Notes: generated by a model not told the origin, from the letters alone. DNA of 64,000 bases from Microbacterium maritypicum (GCF_041529975.1 NZ_CP168030.1:434001-498000); one strand, 5' to 3'; numbered from the stretch's first letter, positions 42,804 to 52,323 are shown. A program made the numbers and translations.

Positions 42804-44075
42804 ATGCCCGGTTCGTCGCGTCGAAGGATGCCGTCGGTGGTCACCGCCGCGCTCGTCGCCGCGGTTCTCGCGGCCGCCGTGCCCGCCGTCTCGGGGGCCT
42901 TCGCCGCTGCCGACGGCTCCACGTCGGGGGACGGCGCGCCCGACCCTTCGCGCTCGGTCGCCCTGGCCTACGAGTTCCTCGACGCGCGCGTGGATCAGTT
43001 CTGCGACGGCGCAGGCCGGTGCCTGCCGCGCAGCTATGAGGGCGGATTCTTCACCACGCCGAGCTGGGACTTCACGCCGTCGTTCGTCTACGACGACGCC
43101 TTGGTGATCATGGCGTACACCGCCCGCGGTCTGCCGGACGACATCCGACGAGCGCGGACGATCGGCGACGCCCTCCTCTTCGTGCAGGAGAACGACCCGA
43201 TCGGTGATGGGCGCACCCGCGCATCGTACGAGCCGCACGGCATCCGGCAGGGGCGAGTGGAGATCACCGGTCCAGGAAGCTTCACCGGCAACCAGGCCTG
43301 GGTCGGGATGGCGTTCACGCGGCTCGCGCACACGACCGGAGATCCGCGGTACCTCGACGGGGCGCTGCGCGTCGGTCAATGGATCCACGACAACACGGCC
43401 GACATGGCCCGGGCACCGCACGGCTACACCGGCGGGCAGCTCGAGGACGGCACGTCACTGACCTGGAAGTCGACGGAGCACAACAGCGACGTGGCCGGGT
43501 TCTTCACCCAGCTGGCGCAGCTCACCGGCGATGCGGTGTGGGCGGATCGGGCGGCCGTCGCCGCGGGTTTCGTCGCGGCGATGCAGAGCGCCGACGGCCA
43601 CGTGAACACCGGCACCGGCCTCGACGGCTCGACGATCAACACCCGGCCGATCCCTCTCGACGCGCAGACGTGGAGTGCGCTCGCCACCGGCGACCCGCGT
43701 TACGGGTCAGCACTGGATTGGACCCTGGAGAACCTGATCGCCACCGACGGCCCCTACACCGGGCCCTCGATCAGCGAGGTCGACGTGTCGAAGGCCTGGT
43801 TCGAGGGCAGCGGACACCTGGCACTGGCCCTCCGGTTGCGCGACGGTGCCGGCGACGCCGAGACGGCGGAGACGCTGCTGGACAGCATCCGTCTGGCCCA
43901 ACGCGATGCCCCGAACGGCGACGGCAAGGGGATCGTCGCGACGTCGAACGACGGTCTCGATTCGGGCTTCGGCGACCTCTACTACGCGAGCCTGCACACC
44001 GGCGCGACGGCGTGGTATCTGCTCGCGTCGGCGGAGGACAACCCGTTCGTGCTACCGGTCGACCCGGCCTCTTGA
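42804..44075 (+). CDS. Secreted (alpha/alpha)6-barrel protein, glycosidase-like
   Basis: 423 residues. Signal peptide: SSRRRMPSVVTAALVAAVLAA then AxA-type cleavage before ADGSTSG (Arg pair could allow Tat export). The mature part has repeated helical-hairpin motifs: YDDALVIMAYTARGLPDD, TGNQAWVGMAFTRLAHTTGD, LTWKSTEHNSDVAGFFTQLAQLTGD, LDAQTWSALATGDPRY, the look of an alpha/alpha toroid as in many glycoside hydrolases and lyases. I cannot assign a CAZy family. Streptomyces homologues are annotated only as Tat-signal proteins (memory). Likely acts on an external polysaccharide. Confidence 0.7.
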   Translation: MPGSSRRRMPSVVTAALVAAVLAAAVPAVSGAFAAADGSTSGDGAPDPSRSVALAYEFLDARVDQFCDGAGRCLPRSYEGGFFTTPSWDFTPSFVYDDALVIMAYTARGLPDDIRRARTIGDALLFVQENDPIGDGRTRASYEPHGIRQGRVEITGPGSFTGNQAWVGMAFTRLAHTTGDPRYLDGALRVGQWIHDNTADMARAPHGYTGGQLEDGTSLTWKSTEHNSDVAGFFTQLAQLTGDAVWADRAAVAAGFVAAMQSADGHVNTGTGLDGSTINTRPIPLDAQTWSALATGDPRYGSALDWTLENLIATDGPYTGPSISEVDVSKAWFEGSGHLALALRLRDGAGDAETAETLLDSIRLAQRDAPNGDGKGIVATSNDGLDSGFGDLYYASLHTGATAWYLLASAEDNPFVLPVDPAS

Positions 44076-44139
44076 GGACGAGCCGCCCCCGTGCGTGCAG
44101 ACGCAAGGGGCTGGTTCGAACCGAAGGGGGTGGGTCGGG

Positions 44140-44843
<704 letters not shown>

Positions 44844-44847
<4 letters not shown>

Positions 44848-45092
44848 TCCGCGACCTCGATGCCGACGACGTCTTCGATCACGGAGTTGGAGAGCACGTC
44901 GTCGGCGATCCGACGGGCCTCGGCGAGGACCTCGTCGGTGACCTCGCCCTCGACGGTGAGCTCGAAGCGCTTGCCGATGCGGACGTCGGTGAAGCCCTCG
45001 ACGCCGAGACGGGCGAAGGCGCCGGAGACGGCCTTGCCCTGCGGGTCGAGCAGTTCGGGCTTGGGCATGACGTCGACGACGATGGTGGGCAT
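44844..45092 (-). CDS. purS: PurS, FGAM synthetase small subunit
   Basis: 82 residues: [20 protein letters not shown] and [13 protein letters not shown] are PurS signatures. It bridges PurQ and PurL in the FGAM synthetase complex. TTGGAG lies about six bases ahead of ATG 45092. Overlaps purQ. The 193-nt gap to apt holds nested inverted repeats. Confidence 0.95.
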
Positions 45093-45160
45093 GACGGCTC
45101 CAAGAGTCGCGGGCGGACGGGCGCACCCAGTCTACCGTCCCCGCCCGTCGACTCTCCTCC

Positions 45161-45242
45161 GCCGAGTGCACGGCTTGCTGCCGAGTGCGCGGCTTGTTCG
45201 CGTGAGGAGGCCGTGCGCTCGGCGAGAAGCCGTGCACTCGGC
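45161..45242. repeat. Nested inverted repeats downstream of apt
   Basis: Outer arms GCCGAGTGCACGGCTT (45161-45176) and AAGCCGTGCACTCGGC (45227-45242), perfect 16 bp. Inner arms GCCGAGTGCGCGGC (45180-45193) and GCCGTGCGCTCGGC (45210-45223). All four are variants of one 14-16 bp unit, two direct and two inverted, able to form one long stem or two hairpins. Probably the apt terminator as well. Confidence 0.75.
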
Positions 45243-45285
45243 GATGGGGCGGAGTGGGGGGGAGTGGGTGGAGCGGGGGAGCTGC

Positions 45286-45819
45286 CTACGCGGAGTGGAA
45301 GACGGTGTGCAGGTCACCGACGGCCTCGCGACCGCCGAGGCCGTCGATCTCGAACAGCACCGAGATGCCGACGACGTGGCTGCCGAGGCGCTCGACGAGT
45401 TCGCGTCCGGCGGCGAGCGTGCCACCCGTGGCGAGCACATCGTCGATGAGCAGCACCCGGGAGCCGGCGGGCAGGTCGTCGTGCATCTCGATCGTGGCGG
45501 TGCCGTACTCGAGGGCGTAGTCGACGGATGCCGCGGGGCGGGGCAGCTTGCCCGCCTTGCGGATCGGGATGAGGCCGACGCCCGCGGCGATCGCGGCGGC
45601 GCTGGCGAGGATGAAGCCGCGCGCCTCGATGCCGGCGATCACGTCGAACTGGCCGGCGAAGGGCTCGATGATCGCCTCGGTCGTGACCCGCAGCGCCTCG
45701 GCGTCGGCGAGGAGCGGCGTGATGTCGCGGAAAATGATACCCGGCTGCGGATAGTCCGGCACGTTGCGGATCAGGGTTTCGGCGCGGACGAGGGCAGGAG
45801 ACAGGGCGGCTTCGGGCAC
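45286..45819 (-). CDS. apt: Adenine phosphoribosyltransferase
   Basis: 177 residues: DYPQPGIIFRDITPLLADAEALR at the start, GIEARGFILASAAAI and the PRPP-binding loop VLLIDDVLATGGTLAA. Salvages adenine to AMP with PRPP. GTG 45819 is chosen because TACCCT ends 6 nt upstream on the minus strand (leaderless pattern) and the protein then begins at the usual place; an in-frame GTG at 45915 would add 32 low-complexity residues. Purine salvage sits close to purS/purQ but in its own unit. Confidence 0.93.
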   Translation of the reverse strand: MPEAALSPALVRAETLIRNVPDYPQPGIIFRDITPLLADAEALRVTTEAIIEPFAGQFDVIAGIEARGFILASAAAIAAGVGLIPIRKAGKLPRPAASVDYALEYGTATIEMHDDLPAGSRVLLIDDVLATGGTLAAGRELVERLGSHVVGISVLFEIDGLGGREAVGDLHTVFHSA

Positions 45820-45906
45820 CGGACAAGGGTACGCCGCTCGACCTGATCTGGACGATTCGCCGACCGGGCGACGATCAGCCGAGGTTTCCGCGGCATCCCT
45901 CCGGTG

Positions 45907-45952
45907 GATCGTCACCCCCTCGGCCGATCGTCACCAACCTCGGACGATCGTC
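45907..45952. repeat. Three GATCGTC direct repeats upstream of apt
   Basis: GATCGTC at 45907, 45926 and 45946, each in a CGGnCGATCGTCnC context, about 20 bp apart. Lies between the divergent apt and ceb promoters. May be a regulator site or a short tandem duplication. Confidence 0.5.
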
Positions 45953-45966
45953 GCAACCGGCACGGC

Positions 45967-46023
45967 TTGACACCGTGGGAGCGCTCCCATAGAGTGACTG
46001 CTCAGTTCGTGGGAGCGCTCCCA
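45967..46023 (+). promoter_or_regulatory. cebE promoter with two CebR operators
   Basis: -35 TTGACA (45967-45972), 17-bp spacer, -10 TAGAGT (45990-45995). Operator 1 TGGGAGCGCTCCCA (45976-45989) fills the spacer exactly; operator 2, identical with one extra flanking pair, is at 46010-46023. Centres are 34 bp apart. TGGGAGCGCTCCCA is the established CebR binding site in Streptomyces and Thermobifida. Confidence 0.95.
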
Positions 46024-46077
46024 CGACGTCCCGAAAGCAGCAAGACCGCACGACCCCCCACCACAAAGGAGTGAACC

Positions 46078-47388
46078 GTGAACACACGTGCCCGCCACCG
46101 GATCCTCGCGATTGCCGCCCTGGCATCCGTCTCCGCCCTCGCCCTCGCCGGTTGCGCCGGCAATGCCGACGGCGCCCCCGAAGGCAGTGCCGACGAGGAT
46201 GTCACGCTGACCGTCACCACGTTCGGCACCTTCGGCTACGACGACCTCTACAAGGAGTACGAGAAGGCGCACCCGAACGTCAAGATCGAGGCGACCAACA
46301 TCGACACCGGCGGCAACGCCCGCACCGATGCCTTCACCAAGATCGCCGCCGGCTCCGGCCTCAGCGACGTCGTCGCGATCGAAGAGGGCTGGCTCGGCGC
46401 CATCATGGACGTCTCCGACACCTTCGTCGACCTGCGCGACTACGGCATCGAAGACCGCAAGGCCGACTGGGTCGACTGGAAGTACGGCCAGGCGACGGAT
46501 GCCGAAGGCCGCGTCATCGGCTACGGCACCGACATCGGCCCGAGCGGCATCTGCTACAACGGTGCCGCATTCGAAGCCGCCGGCCTGCCGAGCGACCGCG
46601 AGTCCGTCGCCGAGTTGCTCAACGGCGACTGGGAGAACTACTTCAAGGTCGGTGCCGACTACACGGCCAAGACCGGCAAGGCCTGGTACGACCACTCCGG
46701 CTTCGTCTGGAACGCCATGGTCAACCAGCTCGATGAGGGCTACTACACGACCGACGGCAAGCTGAACGTCGAGGACAACGCCGAGCTCAAGGAGCGCTTC
46801 GAGCTGCTGGGTGCGGCGACCGAGGGCGGCCAGTCCGCTGCGCAGACGGCCTGGGACTGGAACGGCGGCAAGTCGTTCGTCGACGGAACCTTCGCGACCT
46901 TCGTGTGCCCGGGCTGGATGCTCGGCGTCGTGCAGGGTCAGGTCGAGGCCGGCGGCGGCGACGCCTCCACCGGCTGGGACTTCGCCGACGTGTTCCCCGG
47001 CGGCGCAGCCAACTGGGGCGGCGCCTTCCTGTCGATCCCGGAGTCCTCGCAGCACAAGGAGGCGGCCGCTGAGCTCGCCGACTGGCTGACGCAGCCGGAG
47101 CAGCAGGTGAAGCAGTCCGCCGCCGCGGGCAACTTCCCCTCGACGATCAAGGCGCAGGAGACCCTGGCCGCCGACGCGACGCCGAACGAGTTCTTCAACG
47201 ACGCTCCGACCGGGGCGATCCTCGCCGAGCGTGCCAAGGGTGTCGTCGCCCAGTTCAAGGGTGCCGATGACTCGGTGATCCAGGAGAACGTCTTCGGCCC
47301 GGCTCTCAGCAGCCTCGACCGCGGCGAGACCGACACGCAGGGTTCCTGGGACCAGGCGATCAAGCTCCTGAACGAGCTCGTCGACTGA
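46078..47388 (+). CDS. cebE: CebE, cellobiose-binding lipoprotein
   Basis: 436 residues. Signal peptide with lipobox ALAGC (Cys about 25), then a family 1 solute-binding fold (VTLTVTTFGTFGYDDLYKEYEKAHPNVKI split across residues 40-70, VVAIEEGWLGAIMDV, YGTDIGPSGICYN). It binds cellobiose and cello-oligosaccharides outside the membrane; the CebR operators and BglC make this firm. GTG 46078 follows GGAG by 6 nt. Followed by a strong intercistronic hairpin. Confidence 0.92.
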   Translation: MNTRARHRILAIAALASVSALALAGCAGNADGAPEGSADEDVTLTVTTFGTFGYDDLYKEYEKAHPNVKIEATNIDTGGNARTDAFTKIAAGSGLSDVVAIEEGWLGAIMDVSDTFVDLRDYGIEDRKADWVDWKYGQATDAEGRVIGYGTDIGPSGICYNGAAFEAAGLPSDRESVAELLNGDWENYFKVGADYTAKTGKAWYDHSGFVWNAMVNQLDEGYYTTDGKLNVEDNAELKERFELLGAATEGGQSAAQTAWDWNGGKSFVDGTFATFVCPGWMLGVVQGQVEAGGGDASTGWDFADVFPGGAANWGGAFLSIPESSQHKEAAAELADWLTQPEQQVKQSAAAGNFPSTIKAQETLAADATPNEFFNDAPTGAILAERAKGVVAQFKGADDSVIQENVFGPALSSLDRGETDTQGSWDQAIKLLNELVD

Positions 47389-47403
47389 CCCATCCTTCCG
47401 ATT

Positions 47404-47444
47404 CGACAGGCTCAGCGGCCCGCGCCGGGTCGCTGAGCCTGTCG
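47404..47444. repeat. Intercistronic hairpin after cebE
   Basis: Arms CGACAGGCTCAGCG (47404-47417) and CGCTGAGCCTGTCG (47431-47444); the loop itself pairs CCCG/CGGG, giving about 18 bp in total. A further partial copy, TTCGACGGGCTCAG, lies at 47466-47479. Located between cebE and cebF, this TTCGACAGGCTCAG unit is of a different family from the one at 25.6 kb. Confidence 0.8.
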
Positions 47445-47508
47445 GAGCACCGCCCGGTCGGACCGTTCGACGGGCTCAGAGCCCCGGTTCGTGGACAAGG
47501 AAACGCAC

Positions 47509-48600
47509 ATGACTCTCACCGCCCCGCCTGCGGAGCAGCAGCGCACGGCATCCGGTTCGGCACCGGCCGCGCCGCCGAAGCGCCCCTGGCGCCACCGCGT
47601 CTCGCGGTTCGACCAGAACGCCTCCCCGTACTTCTACATCTCGCCGTTCTTCCTGCTGTTCGGGCTGGTCGGCCTGTTCCCGCTGCTCTACACCGTGTGG
47701 GTGGCCGTGCACGAGTGGGACCTGCTCAAGGGCGAGGGCGACTTCGTCGGCGTGGGCAACTTCGTCGAGATCCTCGGCGACGCCATGTTCTGGAACTCGA
47801 TCGGCAACACCCTGAGCATCTTCCTGCTCTCCGCGATCCCGCAACTGGCGGTCGCGCTCGTGATCGCCTACCTCCTCGACCGGGGGCTCCGCGCCCCGAC
47901 CTTCTGGCGGATGAGCGTGCTGATCCCGTTCGTCGTCACCCCTGTCGCGGTCGCCATCATCTTCTCGAGCATCTTCAACGAGGCCGACGGCCTGGCCAAC
48001 AACCTGCTCAACCTCATCGGCATCGCCGACCAGGAATGGAAGCACAACACCGCCCTGTCGCACATCGCGATCGCCGTGATGGTGAACTTCCGCTGGACCG
48101 GGTACAACGCCCTGATCCTCCTCGCCGCCATGCAGGCGGTGCCGCGCGACCTGTACGAGTCGGCCGCCCTCGACGGCGCAGGGGCCGCCCGCCGCTTCTT
48201 CTCGATCACGATCCCCACGATCCGTCCGACCCTGATCTTCGTGATCATCACCGCGACGATCGGCGGGCTGCAGATCTTCGCCGAGCCCCGCCTGTTCGAC
48301 GTCTCGACGGCCGGCGGCATCGGCGGCAGTGACCGGCAGTTCCAGACCACGGTGCTCTTCCTCTGGGAGCTGGCGTTCTTCCGCCGCGACCTCGGCGAGG
48401 CCTCCGCCGTCGCCATCCTGCTGTTCCTGCTGATCGTCGGCATCGGAGTGATCAACTTCCTCATCTCCCGGCGCATCTCCACCGGCGACGGCCCGAAGAA
48501 CCGCGCCGAGCGCCGGCGCACACGCACAGCTGCCGCGGCCGCCGCCACGGCTGCCGCGTCCACGACGATCGCCACCACCACCGAGGAGAACGCGCGATGA
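47509..48600 (+). CDS. cebF: CebF, cellobiose ABC transporter permease
   Basis: 363 residues: Pro/Ala-rich N-terminus, six spans, EAA loop RDLYESAALDGAGAARRFFSITIPTIRP. The C-terminal 35 residues are Ala/Thr-rich and basic, an extension. AAGGAAA lies about six bases before ATG 47509; an in-frame GTG at 47491 has no site. Overlaps cebG (ATGA). No ATPase gene follows, as in Streptomyces where MsiK serves. Confidence 0.93.
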   Translation: MTLTAPPAEQQRTASGSAPAAPPKRPWRHRVSRFDQNASPYFYISPFFLLFGLVGLFPLLYTVWVAVHEWDLLKGEGDFVGVGNFVEILGDAMFWNSIGNTLSIFLLSAIPQLAVALVIAYLLDRGLRAPTFWRMSVLIPFVVTPVAVAIIFSSIFNEADGLANNLLNLIGIADQEWKHNTALSHIAIAVMVNFRWTGYNALILLAAMQAVPRDLYESAALDGAGAARRFFSITIPTIRPTLIFVIITATIGGLQIFAEPRLFDVSTAGGIGGSDRQFQTTVLFLWELAFFRRDLGEASAVAILLFLLIVGIGVINFLISRRISTGDGPKNRAERRRTRTAAAAAATAAASTTIATTTEENAR

Positions 48601-49484
48601 CCGCCACCCAGGCGCTGAGCGTCCCCGAGAAGATCCGCCGGCGTCGTGCCGTCGGGGGCAACGCCGGCATCGGCAGCCGCCCCGGATTCCTGACCTACGG
48701 GCTCCTCGCCGCGTTCATCATCGGCAGCGTCTACCCGCTGTGGTGGTCGGTGGTGGTGGCCAGCGGCACGAACGCCACCCGCGGCGAGACCCTCCCGCTG
48801 ATCCCCGGCGGCAACTTCCTGGCCAACGCGGCCAAGGTCTTCGATGCCATCCCGTTCTGGCTCGCGCTGGGCAACTCGTTCCTGATCTCGGGCATCATCA
48901 CGATCTCGGTCGTCACGTTCTCCACCCTCGCCGGCTACGCCTTCGCGAAGCTGAAGTTCAAGGGCCGCGACGGAATGATGATCTTCGTGATCGCGACCAT
49001 GGCGATCCCGACGCAGCTGGGCATCATCCCGCTGTTCATGCTCATGCGGGAGCTCGGGTGGACCGGCTCGATCGGCGCCGTCATCGTGCCGACCCTCGTC
49101 ACCGCGTTCGGGGTGTTCTTCATGCGGCAGTACCTCGTCGACGTCATCCCGGACGAGCTGATCGAAGCCGCCCGCATGGACGGCGCGAACCAGTTCCGCA
49201 CGTTCCTGACCGTCGGGCTCCCCGCGGCCCGACCGGCCATGGCCATCCTCGGACTCTTCACCTTCATGACGGCGTGGACCGACTACCTGTGGCCGCTGAT
49301 CGTGCTCTCCCCGCAGAACCCGACCCTGCAGACGGCGCTCAGCCAGCTGCAGTCGGGCTACTACATCGACTACTCGATCGTGCTCGCCGGTGCGGTGCTC
49401 GCGACCCTTCCGCTGCTCGTGCTCTTCGTGGTCGCGGGTCGGCAGCTGGTCAGTGGCATCATGGCGGGCGCGGTGAAAGGATGA
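48597..49484 (+). CDS. cebG: CebG, cellobiose ABC transporter permease
   Basis: 295 residues, six spans, EAA loop PDELIEAARMDGANQFRTFLTVGLPAARP. Second half of the cellobiose channel. Starts in an ATGA overlap with cebF; its stop overlaps an ATG (49481) six to nine bases ahead of the preferred bglC start. Confidence 0.94.
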   Translation: MTATQALSVPEKIRRRRAVGGNAGIGSRPGFLTYGLLAAFIIGSVYPLWWSVVVASGTNATRGETLPLIPGGNFLANAAKVFDAIPFWLALGNSFLISGIITISVVTFSTLAGYAFAKLKFKGRDGMMIFVIATMAIPTQLGIIPLFMLMRELGWTGSIGAVIVPTLVTAFGVFFMRQYLVDVIPDELIEAARMDGANQFRTFLTVGLPAARPAMAILGLFTFMTAWTDYLWPLIVLSPQNPTLQTALSQLQSGYYIDYSIVLAGAVLATLPLLVLFVVAGRQLVSGIMAGAVKG

Positions 49485-49489
49485 CCCCT

Positions 49490-50920
49490 ATGACCCGCTC
49501 CTTCCCCGAGAACTTCCTCTTCGGCGCTGCGACCGCGGCGTACCAGATCGAAGGGGCGGCGTTCGAGGATGGACGCACGGCATCGATCTGGGACGCGTTC
49601 GCCCGCGTGCCCGGCGCCGTGATCGGCGGCGACAACGGCGACGTGGCCTGCGACCACTATCACCGGTACCGCGACGACGTCGCGCTGATGACCGAGCTCG
49701 GGCTGCAGACGTACCGCTTCTCGACGTCGTGGTCACGGGTGCGGCCGGACGGCGGTGCCGTGAACCCGGCGGGCGTCGACTTCTACGAGCGCCTGGTCGA
49801 TGAGCTGCTCGCCGCCGACATCCTGCCCTGGCTGACGCTGTACCACTGGGACATGCCGCAGGCGCTGCAGGATGCCGGTGGCTGGACGAACCGCGACACG
49901 GTCGACCGGTTCCTCGAGTACGCCGGCACCATGCACGACGCGCTCGGCGATCGGGTGAACGTGTGGACGACGCTCAACGAGCCCTGGTGCTCGTCCTTCC
50001 TCTCTTACACCGGAGGGGAGCACGCTCCGGGGCACACCAGCGTCGCCGAGGGGCTGATCGCCTCGCATCACCTGCTGCTCGCGCACGGCAAGACCGTGCA
50101 GGAGCTGCGCGGACGCGACGCCTCGCTCAACCTCGGCATCACCCTGAACCACACGGTCGCCGACCCCGCCGACCCGCAGAACTCCGCCGACGTCGACGCC
50201 GCCCGCCGCGTGGACGGGCAGTTCAACCGCTGGTTCCTCGACCCGATCTACCGCGGCAGCTACCCCGCCGACATCGTCGAGGACATCCGCGCGGTGGATG
50301 CCGACGCCGTCGCGCAGTTCGAGGCCGCGGTCCACGACGGCGACCTCGACACCATCTCCCAGCCCATCGATACACAGGGCGTGAACTACTACCACGGCGA
50401 CTTCCTGTCGGGCACGGCTCCCGCCGAGGCGCCGGTCTCCGGAGGTCCCGCCACCGAGCGGCCCGGCCGCAGCCCCTACCCGTCGAGCGACGGCATCCAT
50501 TCGGTCGAGCGCGGTCTGCCGCGCACGGCGCAGAACTGGGAGGTGCAGCCCGAGGGCCTCACCCGGGTGTTGCAGCGGGTCTGGAGTGAATACGCCGAGC
50601 CCGCGGGCACCGTGCTCTACATGACCGAGAACGGCGCCGCCTACGACGACGTCGTGGTGGTCGAAGACGGCGAGACGCGCGTGCACGATGCCGACCGCAC
50701 GGAGTTCCTGCGCCTGCATCTCGGTGCGGTGCTCGATGCCGCGGAGTCGGGTGTCGACGTGCGGGGCTACTTCTACTGGTCGATGTTCGACAACTACGAA
50801 TGGGCCTGGGGTTACGACAAGCGCTTCGGCATCGTGCGCGTCGATTACGACACCCAGGAGCGGAGCCTCAAGGACTCCGGTCGGGAGTACGCGCGCATCA
50901 TCGCGGCCCGCTCGCTCTAG
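49490..50920 (+). CDS. bglC: BglC, GH1 beta-glucosidase
   Basis: 476 residues, cytoplasmic. GH1 signature FPENFLFGAATAAYQIEGA, acid/base Glu164 in TLNEPW, nucleophile Glu380 in YMTENGA, and FYWSMFDNYEWAWGYDKRFGIV near the end. Splits imported cellobiose to glucose. ATG 49490 has GAAAGG nine bases ahead; the ATG at 49481 is in frame but sits on that site. Fourth gene of the ceb operon. Confidence 0.95.
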   Translation: MTRSFPENFLFGAATAAYQIEGAAFEDGRTASIWDAFARVPGAVIGGDNGDVACDHYHRYRDDVALMTELGLQTYRFSTSWSRVRPDGGAVNPAGVDFYERLVDELLAADILPWLTLYHWDMPQALQDAGGWTNRDTVDRFLEYAGTMHDALGDRVNVWTTLNEPWCSSFLSYTGGEHAPGHTSVAEGLIASHHLLLAHGKTVQELRGRDASLNLGITLNHTVADPADPQNSADVDAARRVDGQFNRWFLDPIYRGSYPADIVEDIRAVDADAVAQFEAAVHDGDLDTISQPIDTQGVNYYHGDFLSGTAPAEAPVSGGPATERPGRSPYPSSDGIHSVERGLPRTAQNWEVQPEGLTRVLQRVWSEYAEPAGTVLYMTENGAAYDDVVVVEDGETRVHDADRTEFLRLHLGAVLDAAESGVDVRGYFYWSMFDNYEWAWGYDKRFGIVRVDYDTQERSLKDSGREYARIIAARSL

Positions 50921-50946
50921 CCGCAGGGCGTTCGAATCGGGTTAAT

Positions 50947-50973
50947 GGTCCCATCCGGGGCCCGGATGGGACC
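50947..50973 (+). terminator. Terminator-like hairpin between bglC and cebR
   Basis: Perfect 12-bp arms GGTCCCATCCGG (50947-50958) and CCGGATGGGACC (50962-50973) with a 3-nt loop. Flanking CGAATCG/CGATTCG segments extend the dyad. Likely reduces readthrough into cebR. Confidence 0.7.
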
Positions 50974-51035
50974 GTGTGCGCGATTCGAAGCGTGAACGTC
51001 GGTGAGAATAGGGCGATGGAAGAGTGCGTACGTTG

Positions 51036-52031
51036 ATGTCGCCACGAGCGACCATCGAAGAGGTGGCCGCGGCAGCCGGTGTCTCCCGGTCGACCGTGTC
51101 GCGGGTCGTGAACGGGTCGACGGCGGTGAGCCCGGAGGCGCTGGCCGCGGTGCGCGCCGCGATCGACGAGCTGAACTACGTGCCCAACCGCGCTGCCCGC
51201 TCTCTCGCCTCGAGGCAGACGCACGCGATCGCGCTGATCGTGCCCGAAGACACGAACCGATTCTTCGGCGACCCGTTCTTCGCCGCGATCGTCGCCGGCA
51301 TCACCGGGGCCCTCGGCGGATCCGACTACCTGCTCAATCTTCTGATCGCGAGTGACGACCCGGGCGACAAGATGACCGGCTTCGTGCGCAACGGCGGCGT
51401 CGACGGCGCACTGATCGTCTCGCATCACACCAGCGACGCGTTCATCGACCGGGTCGCGGATGCCGTGCCTGTCGTCTACGGCGGTCGGCCCGTGCGTCGG
51501 CTCGAGGGCGACTACGTCGTCGACGTCGACAACGTCGCCGGTGCCCGCACCGCGACCCGTCGACTGATCGACATCGGACGCACGCGGATCGCGACGATCT
51601 CGGGCCCGCTGACCATGGTCTCCTCCGGCGACCGCATCCAGGGTTTCCGGGCCGCCCTCGCCGAGGCCGGGCTGACGCCGTTCGCCGAGGAGCAGGGCGA
51701 CTACAGCGAGGCCAGCGGAGCCGATGCCGCACGGCGCATCCTCGAAACAGGTCGACCGGACGCGATCTTCGTCGCCAGCGACCTGATGGCGCGTGGCGCG
51801 CTGACGGTGCTGCGCGCCGCCGGTGTGCGCGTCCCCGAGGACATCGCCCTGGTCGGGTTCGACGACTCGTCCGTCGCGATCACGACCGATCCGCAGCTCA
51901 CGACGATGCGTCAGCCGATGTACGCGCAGGGCGAGACCATGGCCCGCGTGCTGCTGTCCCGTCTCGCCGGGCAGGATCCGCCGCAGACGACGATCCTGCC
52001 GACCGAGCTCGTGGTCCGCGCCTCGGCCTGA
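51036..52031 (+). CDS. cebR: CebR, LacI-family cellobiose repressor
   Basis: 331 residues. LacI headpiece RATIEEVAAAAGVSRSTVSRVVNGSTAVSPEALAAV; effector domain follows with VGFDDSSVAITTDPQLTTMRQP. By position behind cebEFG-bglC and by the two TGGGAGCGCTCCCA sites upstream of cebE it is CebR, released from DNA by cellobiose. Start uncertain: ATG 51036, TTG 51033 or GTG 51024; GGAAGAG at 51018-51024 favours the later ones. Confidence 0.92.
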   Translation: MSPRATIEEVAAAAGVSRSTVSRVVNGSTAVSPEALAAVRAAIDELNYVPNRAARSLASRQTHAIALIVPEDTNRFFGDPFFAAIVAGITGALGGSDYLLNLLIASDDPGDKMTGFVRNGGVDGALIVSHHTSDAFIDRVADAVPVVYGGRPVRRLEGDYVVDVDNVAGARTATRRLIDIGRTRIATISGPLTMVSSGDRIQGFRAALAEAGLTPFAEEQGDYSEASGADAARRILETGRPDAIFVASDLMARGALTVLRAAGVRVPEDIALVGFDDSSVAITTDPQLTTMRQPMYAQGETMARVLLSRLAGQDPPQTTILPTELVVRASA

Positions 52032-52057
52032 GGTCGGTCTTCGGTCATCCGGCGAGA

Positions 52058-52104
52058 CACGGGCGCGCCCCTGACGCCCCCTCCTGGCCAGGGACGCACC
52101 CGTG
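52058..52104 (+). terminator. Terminator after cebR
   Basis: Arms CACGGGCGCGCCCCTG (52058-52073) and CAGGGACGCACCCGTG (52089-52104), 14 of 16 paired plus G-U, followed by CGTTTGTGTTG. Starts 27 nt past the cebR stop. Confidence 0.75.
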
Positions 52105-52237
52105 CGTTTGTGTTGCACGACGTCGTGATCGGCGGCGAATCGCCCCCCCGAAGGATGGATGCCGCGGCGTGGCGCCTCGGATCTCCGAAGTCGTGCTCGG
52201 CTGAGCGAGCCAGCCGAAGATCGAATCCATTCATAGG

Positions 52238-52252
52238 TTGAACGGACATTCA
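52238..52252 (+). promoter_or_regulatory. Probable TetR operator upstream of the pxp cluster
   Basis: Dyad TGAACG-GA-CATTCA (52239-52252), 5 of 6 arm positions symmetric, overlapping a possible -35 TTGAAC (52238-52243), with A/T-rich ATTAATCTATA following as -10 region. About 70 bp before the TetR start. Confidence 0.5.
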
Positions 52253-52323
52253 GTGATTAATCTATACGGCAGGGGGAGCATTCGGGAAAATCAGGCCGGC
52301 TGAACTCAGGAGGTGGATGCCGC

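Noticed and set aside
44106..44130. GGTTCGAACC palindrome after the secreted-protein gene, tRNA-like
   Set aside because: Only the T-arm-like decamer is present, with no cloverleaf; more likely part of a terminator between convergent genes.
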